Below are positions 8,446 to 18,525 of a stretch of DNA of 64,000 bases, piece after piece. The stretch comes from Fusobacterium sp. GTDB taxonomy: Bacteria > Fusobacteriota > Fusobacteriia > Fusobacteriales > Fusobacteriaceae. A program made the translations under genes and the position numbers. Under the pieces are notes generated by a model, which saw only the letters and a list, made by a program, of their open reading frames with translations, made no database searches and was not told where the DNA came from. Each line of letters begins with the position of its first letter. Within the stretch, counting starts at the first letter, position 1. The stretch lies in contig NZ_JAGIRL010000031.1 of assembly GCF_019012925.1 (NCBI RefSeq), forward strand, positions 1 through 64,000. Direction: 5' to 3'.

Positions 8446-9888
8446 ATGAAAAACTATATTTTTCTAAGTTTAGTACTACTTTTAAGCAGTTGTACTAATT
8501 TAGATAACCTAAAGGGAAGTTTATCAGAGAGCAGTATAGAAAAACCATGGAATAATGTAGGTGAACTAAAAGCACAGAGTATCATATTAAATAGTTCAGC
8601 ACCTTCAGGAATATTAAGTGATATATCAACAAGTCTAAAGAGAGGTTATGTAAGAGAGTACAATTCCACATATAGAAATAATTATGAAGTATATGTAGGG
8701 GATTATGTCTCTATACCTTTGGGAATAGGTGAGGATAGTTATAACGTTCTTTATTCACCATTGGGTGCATCATATGAGATGGAGATAAAAGATGGAAAAC
8801 TATTTTTCAGAGGGATATATCAGGGAAATTATGAGGTAAATATCTATTCTGGAGGTTCATTTAGTAGAAAGATAGCTATTCAAAATAAATTAAAATATGA
8901 GTTTACAGAGCAGAATAACTATGAGGTTATTTTACAAGAGTATAAAACAGGAAATTTAAAGGGATTAAGTGATAGTGTAGCTGTACACAGAATAGCATTC
9001 CCTAATAGTTTTAGAGATAAGGAGATCTCTTTTATGCTGATTGAATTGGCAGGAAAAGATGGAAATGCTAAGATTATTAAAGATGAGATAGATTTCTTAC
9101 AGAGATACACAAAGTTAGATGAGTATGACAAATTAAATATAGTTAACTCATTGAAGATGATCCAAGATAAAAACTTTATAATAAGTTCAGCTCTACTTGA
9201 GTATAAGAGATCAGCAACAAATTTAAACCAAGAGATAGCTGGATTAATTATGAACAAGAATAAAAATACACAGGAAGAGATAATCTTTTTAGAGAAGATG
9301 TATGAAACTACTCCAGATGAGACAATGGGAAATTTTATAGGAAATTGGTATATAAAAAATGGAAATCCAATAAAGGGAGCTAGTTACTTAAATAATGGTG
9401 GAGAGAATCCTGTTGATATGGGTACTCTAAATTCTGAAATAAAGGATACTAAAGTTGAAGAAAATGCACCTGTTGATCTAGAGGCACAGAATTATACTCA
9501 ATATTTAACTTTTTTTGAAGATGGAAAGAAAAAATTTAATAAAGATAATTATGTAGAGGCTATTATTTATTTTGAGAAAGCTTTAGGATTAAATAGGGAG
9601 TATATTGAACAAAAAGATATATATTTCTATATGGGAGAGAGCTATTTTAAAACAGGTAACTATTCAGAAGCTGTAAATTATTTCAAAAAATCTCTAAATT
9701 TAGAAAAAAATGATGAAAAAAAAGCAGAAATATATTATAATATAGGAATAGTGTATGATAAACTTGGAGATAAGGAGCAAGCTGTAAACTATCTAACATA
9801 TATAAGACAGAATTACAAGAACTCATCTTGGAGTGTAAAAGCTAGTCTATATCTTTTACAGCAGATGCAGCAATATCCAACAAAATAA
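8446..9888 (+). CDS. TPR-containing lipoprotein
   Basis: A 480-residue lipoprotein: signal sequence with lipobox LLSSC, cleaved before Cys16. After a beta-rich middle (residues about 60-145, a probable small binding domain) and a helical segment, residues about 365-475 hold three TPR units (FNKDNYVEAIIYFEKAL, FKTGNYSEAVNYFKKSL, YDKLGDKEQAVNYL), typical of envelope-assembly or scaffold proteins such as BamD/YbgF. No enzymatic motif is visible. GGAGGAGAT precedes the ATG. It sits between the DUF1934 gene and lysS in the mutL operon; I do not recognise a named family. Confidence 0.7.
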   Translation: MKNYIFLSLVLLLSSCTNLDNLKGSLSESSIEKPWNNVGELKAQSIILNSSAPSGILSDISTSLKRGYVREYNSTYRNNYEVYVGDYVSIPLGIGEDSYNVLYSPLGASYEMEIKDGKLFFRGIYQGNYEVNIYSGGSFSRKIAIQNKLKYEFTEQNNYEVILQEYKTGNLKGLSDSVAVHRIAFPNSFRDKEISFMLIELAGKDGNAKIIKDEIDFLQRYTKLDEYDKLNIVNSLKMIQDKNFIISSALLEYKRSATNLNQEIAGLIMNKNKNTQEEIIFLEKMYETTPDETMGNFIGNWYIKNGNPIKGASYLNNGGENPVDMGTLNSEIKDTKVEENAPVDLEAQNYTQYLTFFEDGKKKFNKDNYVEAIIYFEKALGLNREYIEQKDIYFYMGESYFKTGNYSEAVNYFKKSLNLEKNDEKKAEIYYNIGIVYDKLGDKEQAVNYLTYIRQNYKNSSWSVKASLYLLQQMQQYPTK

Positions 9889-9910
9889 GCATATTAAACA
9901 ACTTAAATAG

Positions 9911-11407
<1,497 letters not shown>

Positions 11408-11446
11408 ATTTACTATTTATTAACTGAATAGAATAAAGATAGTTAA

Positions 11447-11494
11447 AAAGGAGAATATTTTACTTTAGGTAAAATTTTCTCCTTTAAATTTTTT
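11447..11494 (+). terminator. Terminator after lysS
   Basis: A 17-bp stem with one mismatch (11447-11463 with 11469-11485, loop TTTAG) is followed by a T-run at 11489-11494. Confidence 0.85.
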
Positions 11495-11515
11495 AATAAT
11501 ATTAAGGAGCAAAGG

Positions 11516-11863
11516 ATGTTAAGAGAATTTTTACTGATTTTTATTGTAAATTACATAGGTGTTGTTTTGTCAGAAGTATTACACCTACCAATTCCAGGAA
11601 CTATAAGTGGAATGTTACTTCTATTTTTACTACTTCATTTCAAGTTTTTAAAACTTACACATATAGAGAAAGCTGGGAATTTTTTGCTCTTGAATATGAC
11701 AATATTCTTTCTTCCTCCAGCAGTAAGTCTATTAGAAAATATATATTTACTTAAAACAGGATTTTTGAAAATAATATTTTTAGTAATATTTACAACAGTG
11801 ATAACAATGGTAATAACAGGAATTACAGTACAGTATTTAATAGAGAGAGGAGAGAAGAGATAA
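11516..11863 (+). CDS. lrgA: LrgA/CidA holin-like membrane protein
   Basis: A 115-residue protein with four hydrophobic segments, the hallmark PIPGTISGMLLLFLLL and the FFLPPAVSLL motif of the CidA/LrgA family. These proteins form small membrane oligomers linked to murein hydrolase control, and in later work to pyruvate or other small-acid transport together with LrgB. It overlaps lrgB by one base (TAATG), so both are made from one transcript. AAGGAG precedes the ATG. No LytSR-type regulator is adjacent. Confidence 0.88.
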   Translation: MLREFLLIFIVNYIGVVLSEVLHLPIPGTISGMLLLFLLLHFKFLKLTHIEKAGNFLLLNMTIFFLPPAVSLLENIYLLKTGFLKIIFLVIFTTVITMVITGITVQYLIERGEKR

Positions 11864-12552
11864 TGCAGGAGATAGCAGGTAATCCATTATTTGGAGTGAT
11901 AATCAGTCTAATTGCTTTTGAGATAGGAAAATTTATATTTGAAAAAACAAAGTTGGCAATTTTTAATCCACTTTTAATAGCAACATTGATTGTTATGGGA
12001 ATTTTAAATTTCTTTCATATAAGTGTTAAAGACTATATGTTAGGTGGAAGTTTAATAGTATTTTTTCTAGCCCCAGCCACTGTTGTTTTGGCTATTCCAC
12101 TGTATCAAAAAATAGACCTTCTAAAAAAACATTGGGTACCAATAATAGGAGGAGGGATAGTAGGAGCAGTAGTTGCAATAGTTTCAGTTGTAGTATTGGG
12201 GAAATTCTTAGGAATAGATCACAAACTATTGGTATCATTTATGCCAAAATCAATAACTACACCAATAGGGATAGAACTTTCAAAGATGTTGGGAGGTATT
12301 CCCTCTATTACAGTTTTTGCAATAGTTGTAACAGGGATCACTGGAAATGTAACAGCTCCATTTATCTACTCTGTATTTAAGATAAAACATCCAATAGCAA
12401 AGGGATTGGGATTGGGAGTATCCAGTCATGCTGTGGGAACAAGTAGAGCTATAGAGATGGGAGAGATAGAGGGAGCTATGAGTGCTTTAGCTATTGTAAT
12501 AGCTGGGATACTTACCATTATTCTAGCCCCCCTTATAAATGCTTTTGTTTAA
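11863..12552 (+). CDS. lrgB: LrgB/CidB family membrane protein
   Basis: A 229-residue integral membrane protein with about seven to eight hydrophobic segments and the family signatures PLYQKIDLLKKHW, PKSITTPIGIELS and GVSSHAVGTSRAIEMG. It partners LrgA in the membrane. Its stop codon overlaps the stop codon of the convergent yfcE gene: the two coding sequences share four bases (12549-12552), leaving no room for a terminator between them. Confidence 0.92.
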   Translation: MQEIAGNPLFGVIISLIAFEIGKFIFEKTKLAIFNPLLIATLIVMGILNFFHISVKDYMLGGSLIVFFLAPATVVLAIPLYQKIDLLKKHWVPIIGGGIVGAVVAIVSVVVLGKFLGIDHKLLVSFMPKSITTPIGIELSKMLGGIPSITVFAIVVTGITGNVTAPFIYSVFKIKHPIAKGLGLGVSSHAVGTSRAIEMGEIEGAMSALAIVIAGILTIILAPLINAFV

Positions 12553-13091
12553 AATTTTATATCCATAATGATATTTTCATCTAAATCCTTGATAGTAAAA
12601 GTTTCTTCATCAAGTATAGCAAAACTATTTTTACTGCTATTTTTAGGTAGAGATATAGAACCCGGATTGAAAAAGTATCTATTTTCAATTTTTTCTATCA
12701 TTGGAATGTGAAAATGACCATATAGTAAGATATCTCCTTCACTCATAGGAAGGGGATTTTCTTTATTATAGATATGTCCATGAGTTATATATACTCTCTT
12801 TTCTCCAAGATAAAGAAGGGCATAGTCACTCATAATAGGATAATCTAAAACCATTTGATCCACCTCACTGTCACAGTTTCCTCTCACAGCAATAATCTTA
12901 TCTTTATATCCATTCAATATTTGAATAACATCTTTTGGAGAGTAATCCTTAGGTAGAGGATTTCTAGGTCCGTGGTAGAGTTCATCTCCTAAAATAACCA
13001 ATTTGTCATAATCTCCCTTTTTAAAAATTTCCATAACTTTTTCTAAATAATATAGTGAACCGTGAATATCAGATATAATAAATAACTTCAA
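12549..13091 (-). CDS. yfcE: YfcE-type metallophosphodiesterase
   Basis: A 180-residue calcineurin-like phosphodiesterase. It shows the metal-binding blocks ISDIHGS, GDELYHGPRNPLP, VRGNCDSEVDQM, THGHI, YGHFHIP and NPGSISLP, which match E. coli YfcE closely, including the family-specific HGPRN and CDSEVDQ strings. E. coli YfcE hydrolyses phosphodiesters with Mn in vitro; its natural substrate is unknown. The start is taken as TTG at 13091 because GGAGGAG precedes it by five bases and conservation begins there; upstream in-frame codons give no family similarity. Convergent with lrgB. Confidence 0.9.
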   Translation of the reverse strand: MKLFIISDIHGSLYYLEKVMEIFKKGDYDKLVILGDELYHGPRNPLPKDYSPKDVIQILNGYKDKIIAVRGNCDSEVDQMVLDYPIMSDYALLYLGEKRVYITHGHIYNKENPLPMSEGDILLYGHFHIPMIEKIENRYFFNPGSISLPKNSSKNSFAILDEETFTIKDLDENIIMDIKF

Positions 13092-13182
13092 AATTTCTCC
13101 TCCAATTACATTTTTTATAAATATTATATATAGAATACGAGGATAAGTCAACTTGAGTGATAGAGAGCTTCATAAATAAGTG

Positions 13183-13211
13183 TTGCTTTTTGTTAAATAA
13201 ACAAATATAAT
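13183..13211 (+). promoter_or_regulatory. Promoter of the amino-acid ABC transporter
   Basis: A perfect -10 TATAAT at 13206-13211 lies 17 bp after TTGCTT at 13183-13188, a weak -35. The start codon is 77 bases downstream, leaving a 5' leader with no obvious riboswitch. Confidence 0.5.
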
Positions 13212-13287
13212 ATACATGAGTTAATAAGTCAAGAATTATTTAAAAGATAGATTTTACTCAAAAATTAATGATAAAAGGAGATTTAAA

Positions 13288-14115
13288 ATGAAAAAATTTT
13301 TATTTAGTATATTTTTAGTTTTGATCATTGCAACTCTTTTTGTTGGTTGTAGTGGAGAAAAAAACAGTAAAAAAGATACATTAGTAGTGGGAATGGAGTT
13401 AGCATATCCACCATTTGAAACAAAGGATCAAAATGGTGAAGCTACAGGAATAAGTGTTGATTTCATAAAAGAGTTTGGAAAATATATAGGTAGAGATGTG
13501 AAAATTGAAAATATTGCTTGGGACGGATTGATACCCTCACTTCAAACTAAAAAAGTAGATTTGGTTATCTCATCTATGACAATAACAGATGAGAGAAAAG
13601 GAATAGTCGATTTTTCCAATCCATATGCTAACTCTCTATTGGGAATGTTAGTAAATAGAGATGGAAAGGTAAAAACTGTAGAAGATCTGAATAAGAGTGG
13701 CGCAGTTATAGCTGTAAAAACAGGATCTACAGGCTTTTTATATGCTCAAAAGTATTTAAAAGATGCTCAAATAAGATCATTTCCAGATGAGAGTGCATGT
13801 GTGACAGAGGTAGTTCAGGGCAAGGCTGATGTATTTCTATATGATCAATTGACTATATATAGAAATTGGCAAAATAATAAAGAGGTTACAGAAGCTATTT
13901 TTATACCGTTTCAAGAGGCTGAAAAATGGGGAGTAGCTTTTCCTAAAGGAAATGAAGAGTTAGTTATAAAAATGAATGAGTTTATAGAGAAATTCTATTC
14001 AGATGGTGGGTTTGAGAGATTGTCAGAAAAATATCTACCTGAGGAGAGAAAAGCTTTTAAAGAGTTGGAATTTCAGTGGTTCTTCGACCTAAAGAATGGT
14101 GAAAATAATGCTTAG
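13288..14115 (+). CDS. Amino-acid ABC transporter, substrate-binding lipoprotein
   Basis: A 275-residue solute-binding protein of the polar amino-acid family (SBP_bac_3): lipobox LFVGC with Cys21, then VGMELAYPPFE, GISVDFIKEFGKYIGR, WDGLIPSLQTKKVDLVISSMTIT and ERKGIVDFSNPY, all typical. The Arg in the TDERK segment is the usual ligand for the amino-acid carboxylate. The exact amino acid cannot be read from the sequence; glutamine, glutamate, cystine or basic amino acids are all possible. First gene of a three-gene transporter operon; it overlaps the permease gene. Confidence 0.9.
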   Translation: MKKFLFSIFLVLIIATLFVGCSGEKNSKKDTLVVGMELAYPPFETKDQNGEATGISVDFIKEFGKYIGRDVKIENIAWDGLIPSLQTKKVDLVISSMTITDERKGIVDFSNPYANSLLGMLVNRDGKVKTVEDLNKSGAVIAVKTGSTGFLYAQKYLKDAQIRSFPDESACVTEVVQGKADVFLYDQLTIYRNWQNNKEVTEAIFIPFQEAEKWGVAFPKGNEELVIKMNEFIEKFYSDGGFERLSEKYLPEERKAFKELEFQWFFDLKNGENNA

Positions 14116-14890
14116 AAGAGTTTTTTTTAGTACTGAAAAGGAGAGGGACTCACTAGGTAAAATTATAGTAAATATTGTAATTTTAATCGGAGTCATTGGA
14201 ATAGGAATCTACTATTCATTAAAAAAAATAGGACTAGAGTTGGACTTTAGTTTTGTAAAACAGTTTCAAGGTAGAATTTTAGATGGATTTTTACTGACTT
14301 TTTATATAAGTATAAGCAGTTTTGTATTTAGTTCCCTAATAGGAGTAATAGTTTTTCTATTTCAGAGAAGTAATCTCATTATATTGAGATACTTTAGTCT
14401 GTTATATGTAAAATTTATCAGAGGAACACCATTAATTATGCAGATTTATCTATTTTTCTATATAATAGGTACGGCTTGGGGAATTGACAATCGTTTTGTA
14501 GCAGGAGTTTTAATTTTATCCATTTTTGAAGGGGCATATATAGCTGAAATCTTAAGAGGGAGTTTTGAATCCATTGATAAAAATCAGATTGAAATTGCTA
14601 GAGCAATAGGCTATACTAAAAAACAGACAATAAAATTTGTAATCCTTCCCCAATTGATAGTTCAAACTATCCCAGCTTTAACAGGACAGTTTGCTTCAAT
14701 AATAAAGGATTCCTCTCTACTTTCTATAATAGCTATAATAGAGTTAACTCAAACTATGAGAGAGATATCTTCATTGAACTTTAAACTTTTTGAATGCTAT
14801 ATATTATTAGGAGTTTTATACTTAGTATTTACTCTACCTCTTTCATATATTAGTGAAAAATTGGAAAGGAGATTTAAATATGAGAATTAA
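14108..14890 (+). CDS. Amino-acid ABC transporter permease
   Basis: Membrane subunit of the HisM/GlnP family, 260 residues from the start chosen here. Hydrophobic segments begin at about residues 18, 60, 100 and 140, and the EAA loop for docking the ATPase reads EIARAIGYTKKQTIKFVILPQ. FIRGTPLIMQIYLFFY is the conserved region before it. The ATG at 14108 has GGTGA five bases upstream and overlaps the preceding gene by eight bases; an ATG four codons earlier lacks a ribosome site. It overlaps the ATPase gene by 11 bases. Confidence 0.9.
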   Translation: MLRRVFFSTEKERDSLGKIIVNIVILIGVIGIGIYYSLKKIGLELDFSFVKQFQGRILDGFLLTFYISISSFVFSSLIGVIVFLFQRSNLIILRYFSLLYVKFIRGTPLIMQIYLFFYIIGTAWGIDNRFVAGVLILSIFEGAYIAEILRGSFESIDKNQIEIARAIGYTKKQTIKFVILPQLIVQTIPALTGQFASIIKDSSLLSIIAIIELTQTMREISSLNFKLFECYILLGVLYLVFTLPLSYISEKLERRFKYEN

Positions 14891-15617
14891 ATTACAAAAT
14901 ATATCTAAAAAATTCTCAGATAACAATATAATTTTAAATGGAATTGACTTTGAGGATGATGTGAAATCACTTGCTATAATAGGACCATCAGGGGGAGGAA
15001 AATCCACTTTTTTAAAGATTATTGCTGGGTTGATAGAGCCAACAGATGGAAGTGTGGAGATAGATGGAAAAGTTTTAAATTTTAATGAGAATGAGCTTTT
15101 GGAGTATAGGAGATCTATAGGTTTTATATTTCAGCAAGAGGGCTTATTTAAACATATGACAGTTTTAGAAAACATTGTAAATCCACTTGTAAATGTACAT
15201 GGGTATGAGTTGGAAGAGGCAAAAGAGATAGCTTTAAAATATCTGGAAAGATTTGGACTACAAAATGAGATAAATAAGAGACCAGCAGAACTTTCTGGAG
15301 GACAAAAACAGAGAATAAGTATTATAAGAGCAATAACGTTCAAACCTAGATTTTTACTTTTTGATGAGCCAACTTCAGCTTTAGATCCAGAATATACAGT
15401 GGAAGTTCTAGATGTTATTAAAGAGTTGAAATCTGAAGGAATAGATTTTATAATAGTAACCCATGAGATGGGATTTGCAAGACATGCTTGTGATAAGGTA
15501 TGTTTCCTCTACAATGGTGAGCTTTTGGAATATGGAGAGAGTTCTAAAGTTTTTACCAATCCAGCTACACCAGAGTTGAAAAGATTTTTAAGCAAACTTC
15601 TTGAATGGAATGTTTAA
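14880..15617 (+). CDS. Amino-acid ABC transporter ATP-binding protein (GlnQ type)
   Basis: A 245-residue ABC ATPase: Walker A GPSGGGKST, Q-loop FIFQQEGLF, signature LSGGQKQR, Walker B FLLFDEPTSALDPE and the switch His in VTHEMGFA. This places it with polar amino-acid importers. The ATG at 14880 follows AAAGGAG; an earlier in-frame ATG at 14853 would include that site. It closes the operon and is followed by a strong bidirectional terminator. Confidence 0.93.
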   Translation: MRIKLQNISKKFSDNNIILNGIDFEDDVKSLAIIGPSGGGKSTFLKIIAGLIEPTDGSVEIDGKVLNFNENELLEYRRSIGFIFQQEGLFKHMTVLENIVNPLVNVHGYELEEAKEIALKYLERFGLQNEINKRPAELSGGQKQRISIIRAITFKPRFLLFDEPTSALDPEYTVEVLDVIKELKSEGIDFIIVTHEMGFARHACDKVCFLYNGELLEYGESSKVFTNPATPELKRFLSKLLEWNV

Positions 15618-15632
15618 AATTATTTAGAAATA

Positions 15633-15680
15633 AAAAAGTTGATTAACTTTAGCTTTAAAACTAAGGTCAATCAACTTTTT
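15633..15680. terminator. Bidirectional terminator between the ABC and TRAP operons
   Basis: A 20-bp stem (15633-15652 with 15661-15680, two G-T pairs) bears an A-run on its left arm and a T-run on its right, so it can end transcripts from both the ABC transporter operon (plus) and the hexuronate operon (minus). Confidence 0.85.
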
Positions 15681-15702
15681 TTATAAAGTTTTTATGAAAT
15701 TA

Positions 15703-17007
15703 CTATTTAATAAATCCACCAAGTTTAGGAAGATACATTGAAATTGCTGGAACATATGTAACTAACATTAGAACAAATATTATTACTCCATAATATTTTA
15801 TCAATTGTCCCATTACATCTTCTATTTTTAATTTACCAACTTTAACTCCTACAAATAGAGTATTTCCTACTGGTGGAGTTATATTCCCTATACAAAGATT
15901 GAAAACTATTATTATTCCAAAATGTACTGGACTCATTCCAAAAGATTTTACTATTGGTAAAAATATTGGAGTGAAAATTAGTATCGCTGGAGTTACATCC
16001 ATAAATGTTCCAATAAAAAGTAGTAATAGATTCATTAACAGTAAAATTAGGTATTTATTACTTGTCAATCCTAAAATAAGATCTGAGATTGCTTGAGGAA
16101 CACCTGTGAATGCCATTACCCAAGACATTATAGTTGAAACTCCTATTAGAAATACAATTATTCCAGTCATTTTAGCACTTTCAGAAAAAATATTGATCAG
16201 TTGTTTGAATGTTATAGTTCTATAGAATAACATTGATAGAAGTAGAGTATAAACAACTGCAACAACTGAACCCTCTGTAGGTGTAAATATTCCTTTAATA
16301 ATTCCACCAATGACTATTATTATTAGTGCTAAAGATGGTAAAGCATCTATAAAAGTAGCCACTACAACTTTAAGTTTAAAGTTATTAGTTCCCTTCATTC
16401 CTTTAGATTTACATAAATATAGAGTTAGAATCATGCATCCTAATCCCCATAGTATTCCTGGAATATATCCTGCCATAAATAGTGCTGCTACAGATGTTCC
16501 ACCACTAACTAATGAATACACTATTAAAGAGTTTGATGGTGGAATCAAAAGTCCTGTAGGAGCACTAGCTATATTAGCAGTAGCACCTAATTTTTTATCA
16601 TAACCTTCTTCCTCTTCCATTGGCAATAAAATTCCACCCATTGCAGCACAGGCAGCTGTAGCTGATCCAGATATTGCTCCAAACATCATATTTGCTAGTA
16701 TATTTGTTTGCATTAATGAACCTGGAATTCTTCCTGTTAATGATTGGGCAAAGGCTACTAATTTTTTAGCTATTCCACCTTGATTCATTATATTTCCTGC
16801 TAATATAAAGAAGGGAATTGCTATTAAAGTGAAGTTAGATATTCCTGAAAAAATTCTTTGAGCACCTGTTACTAAAGTATTATCAAAAACTAGAGAGGGA
16901 AGTATAGCTAATATAGAAGACACTCCTATACTTATAGCAATTGGAAATCCTAATAATAAAGTTACTATTAAGACAACAAACATTATTAAAGCTGTTGTAA
17001 ATACCAT
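15703..17007 (-). CDS. dctM: TRAP transporter large permease (DctM type)
   Basis: A 434-residue membrane protein with about 12 hydrophobic segments of the DctM/ion-transporter superfamily: GFPIAISIGVSS, AGNIMNQGGIAKKLV, SGSATAACAAMGGILLP and NLCIGNITPPVGNTLFVG are family signatures. It is the sodium-coupled channel subunit of the tripartite transporter. Three bases separate it from the small permease. Placed behind uxaC, uxuA and uxuB, it very likely imports a hexuronate. Last gene of the operon. Confidence 0.93.
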   Translation of the reverse strand: MVFTTALIMFVVLIVTLLLGFPIAISIGVSSILAILPSLVFDNTLVTGAQRIFSGISNFTLIAIPFFILAGNIMNQGGIAKKLVAFAQSLTGRIPGSLMQTNILANMMFGAISGSATAACAAMGGILLPMEEEEGYDKKLGATANIASAPTGLLIPPSNSLIVYSLVSGGTSVAALFMAGYIPGILWGLGCMILTLYLCKSKGMKGTNNFKLKVVVATFIDALPSLALIIIVIGGIIKGIFTPTEGSVVAVVYTLLLSMLFYRTITFKQLINIFSESAKMTGIIVFLIGVSTIMSWVMAFTGVPQAISDLILGLTSNKYLILLLMNLLLLFIGTFMDVTPAILIFTPIFLPIVKSFGMSPVHFGIIIVFNLCIGNITPPVGNTLFVGVKVGKLKIEDVMGQLIKYYGVIIFVLMLVTYVPAISMYLPKLGGFIK

Positions 17008-17010
17008 CTA

Positions 17011-17490
17011 TTATACCTCCTCTTTCAATCTAATAAATAGATCTCTTATATTTAAAATACTGTATATTGAAGTTATTATTCCACAAGTTGGAAGTACAGA
17101 GTATACATATCCCATTGATATTCTTAGAGCTGGAGATATTTGTGTCATAGTTAACTCTGTTATTGCTTTTCCACCACAAACTAATACCCCAAAAGCAAAT
17201 AATAAGATTACAATTTCACATAGAATAGCAATATATAATTGTGTTTTCTTATTAAATTTTTCAACAAAAAACACCATACGCATATGATCTCTTTTTCCAA
17301 AAACATATGATGCAGCAAACATTGACATCCAAGCAAAAGAATAAGATATTAACTCCTCTGAAATTGTACTAGGATCTTTAAAAATATATCTTACTGATAT
17401 TTGATAGGTTCCCACTGCTGTCATAAACATGAATAAAACAACACAAATAAAAAGAATTAATTTATCTAAACCATTTCTTAAATTTTCCAT
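17011..17490 (-). CDS. dctQ: TRAP transporter small permease (DctQ type)
   Basis: A 159-residue membrane protein with four hydrophobic segments and the conserved core YIFKDPSTISEELISYSFAWMSMFAASY, broken here as RYIFKDPSTISEE then SFAWMSMFAASYVFGKRDHMR, typical of the DctQ subunit that links binding protein and large permease. Its ATG overlaps the dctP stop codon by one base (TAATG), with GGAGG inside the end of dctP. Confidence 0.92.
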   Translation of the reverse strand: MENLRNGLDKLILFICVVLFMFMTAVGTYQISVRYIFKDPSTISEELISYSFAWMSMFAASYVFGKRDHMRMVFFVEKFNKKTQLYIAILCEIVILLFAFGVLVCGGKAITELTMTQISPALRISMGYVYSVLPTCGIITSIYSILNIRDLFIRLKEEV

Positions 17491-18509
17491 TATTTATCCT
17501 CCTTCATCTGTTTTCCTATCTTTTGTATCTGTTCATAGATAGGTTTTAATTTAGGAGTAGCATCTAGGATTTCTTGATGAAGTGGAATTACTTTTTCTTT
17601 AAATAAAGCTACATCTGGATAGATAAATTGTACTTTCATATCTTTTTCAGCATGTATTTTAGCTTTTTCTACAGAGTCTTCCCAAGCATCTCTTTGTACC
17701 TTTGAGATTAAAATAAAACCTTCGTTAAAAATTTCTCTCTCTTGAGAAGAAAGGCTATTTAAGAATTTTAGATTTCCTATTAAAATATCAGGAACCATTT
17801 GATGCATATTGTATGAATAGAATTTTGCAACTTCTCCATGTTTATTACTTGTCAAAGCTAGTTCATTATTTTCAGCACCATCTATAACACTTTGTTGTAA
17901 AGCTGTGTAAACTTCTCCAAATCCCATAGGAGTAGCTGCTCCGCCAAATAGATCCATCATTCTTATATTAGAAGCACTTTGTTGTACTCTGATTTTTAAA
18001 CCTTTTAAATCAGCTGGAGTTTTTATAGGTTTTTTAACTGTATAAAAGTTTCTTGTTCCAGCATCTAACCAAGTTACAGCTTCAAATCCTGATTTTTCCG
18101 TAGAGGTAAATATTGGTTCAATTAATTCTTTATTATCCATAACTGTATGATAGTGTTCTGGGCTATCAAATAGATATGGAAGATTAAATATTTGATAGAT
18201 ATTATCAAAACTTTCTAAAATAGCATTACTTGCTACAGCAAAATCTATTGCTCCTGTTTGAGTTAATTCAACAGTATTCACTTGTGATCCAAGCAATTCA
18301 TTTGGAAATATTTGAACGTCATACTTATCTCCAAGTTTATTTTCGATAAATTCTTCAAAAGCCATTAATCCTATATTTGTTGGGTGATCTTGTGCTTGGT
18401 TATGTGAAATTCTTATTATTCTTTTATTTTCTTCTTTTCCACAAGATGTTAGAATTAGAGCACAAATCACTAGTAAGGTAAAACTCAAAAATGATCTTAA
18501 TTTTTTCAC
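17490..18509 (-). CDS. dctP: TRAP transporter substrate-binding lipoprotein (DctP type)
   Basis: A 339-residue extracytoplasmic binding protein with lipobox LTSC (Cys23). DctP signatures: GLMAFEEFIENKLGDKYDVQIFPNELLG, seen in the order ...FEEFIE...FPNELLGSQ, then LKIRVQQSASN with the substrate-carboxylate Arg, and YTALQQSVIDGAENN. Lipid anchoring is unusual for proteobacterial DctP but normal in Gram-positives and fusobacteria. The start codon is GTG at 18509, with GGAGG upstream. Its operon partners make glucuronate or a related hexuronate the probable ligand. Confidence 0.93.
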   Translation of the reverse strand: MKKLRSFLSFTLLVICALILTSCGKEENKRIIRISHNQAQDHPTNIGLMAFEEFIENKLGDKYDVQIFPNELLGSQVNTVELTQTGAIDFAVASNAILESFDNIYQIFNLPYLFDSPEHYHTVMDNKELIEPIFTSTEKSGFEAVTWLDAGTRNFYTVKKPIKTPADLKGLKIRVQQSASNIRMMDLFGGAATPMGFGEVYTALQQSVIDGAENNELALTSNKHGEVAKFYSYNMHQMVPDILIGNLKFLNSLSSQEREIFNEGFILISKVQRDAWEDSVEKAKIHAEKDMKVQFIYPDVALFKEKVIPLHQEILDATPKLKPIYEQIQKIGKQMKEDK

Positions 18510-18525
18510 GGTTATCCTCCTAATC

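Noticed and set aside
16310..16603. Open frame antisense to dctM
   Set aside because: Shadow frame within a conserved membrane protein gene.
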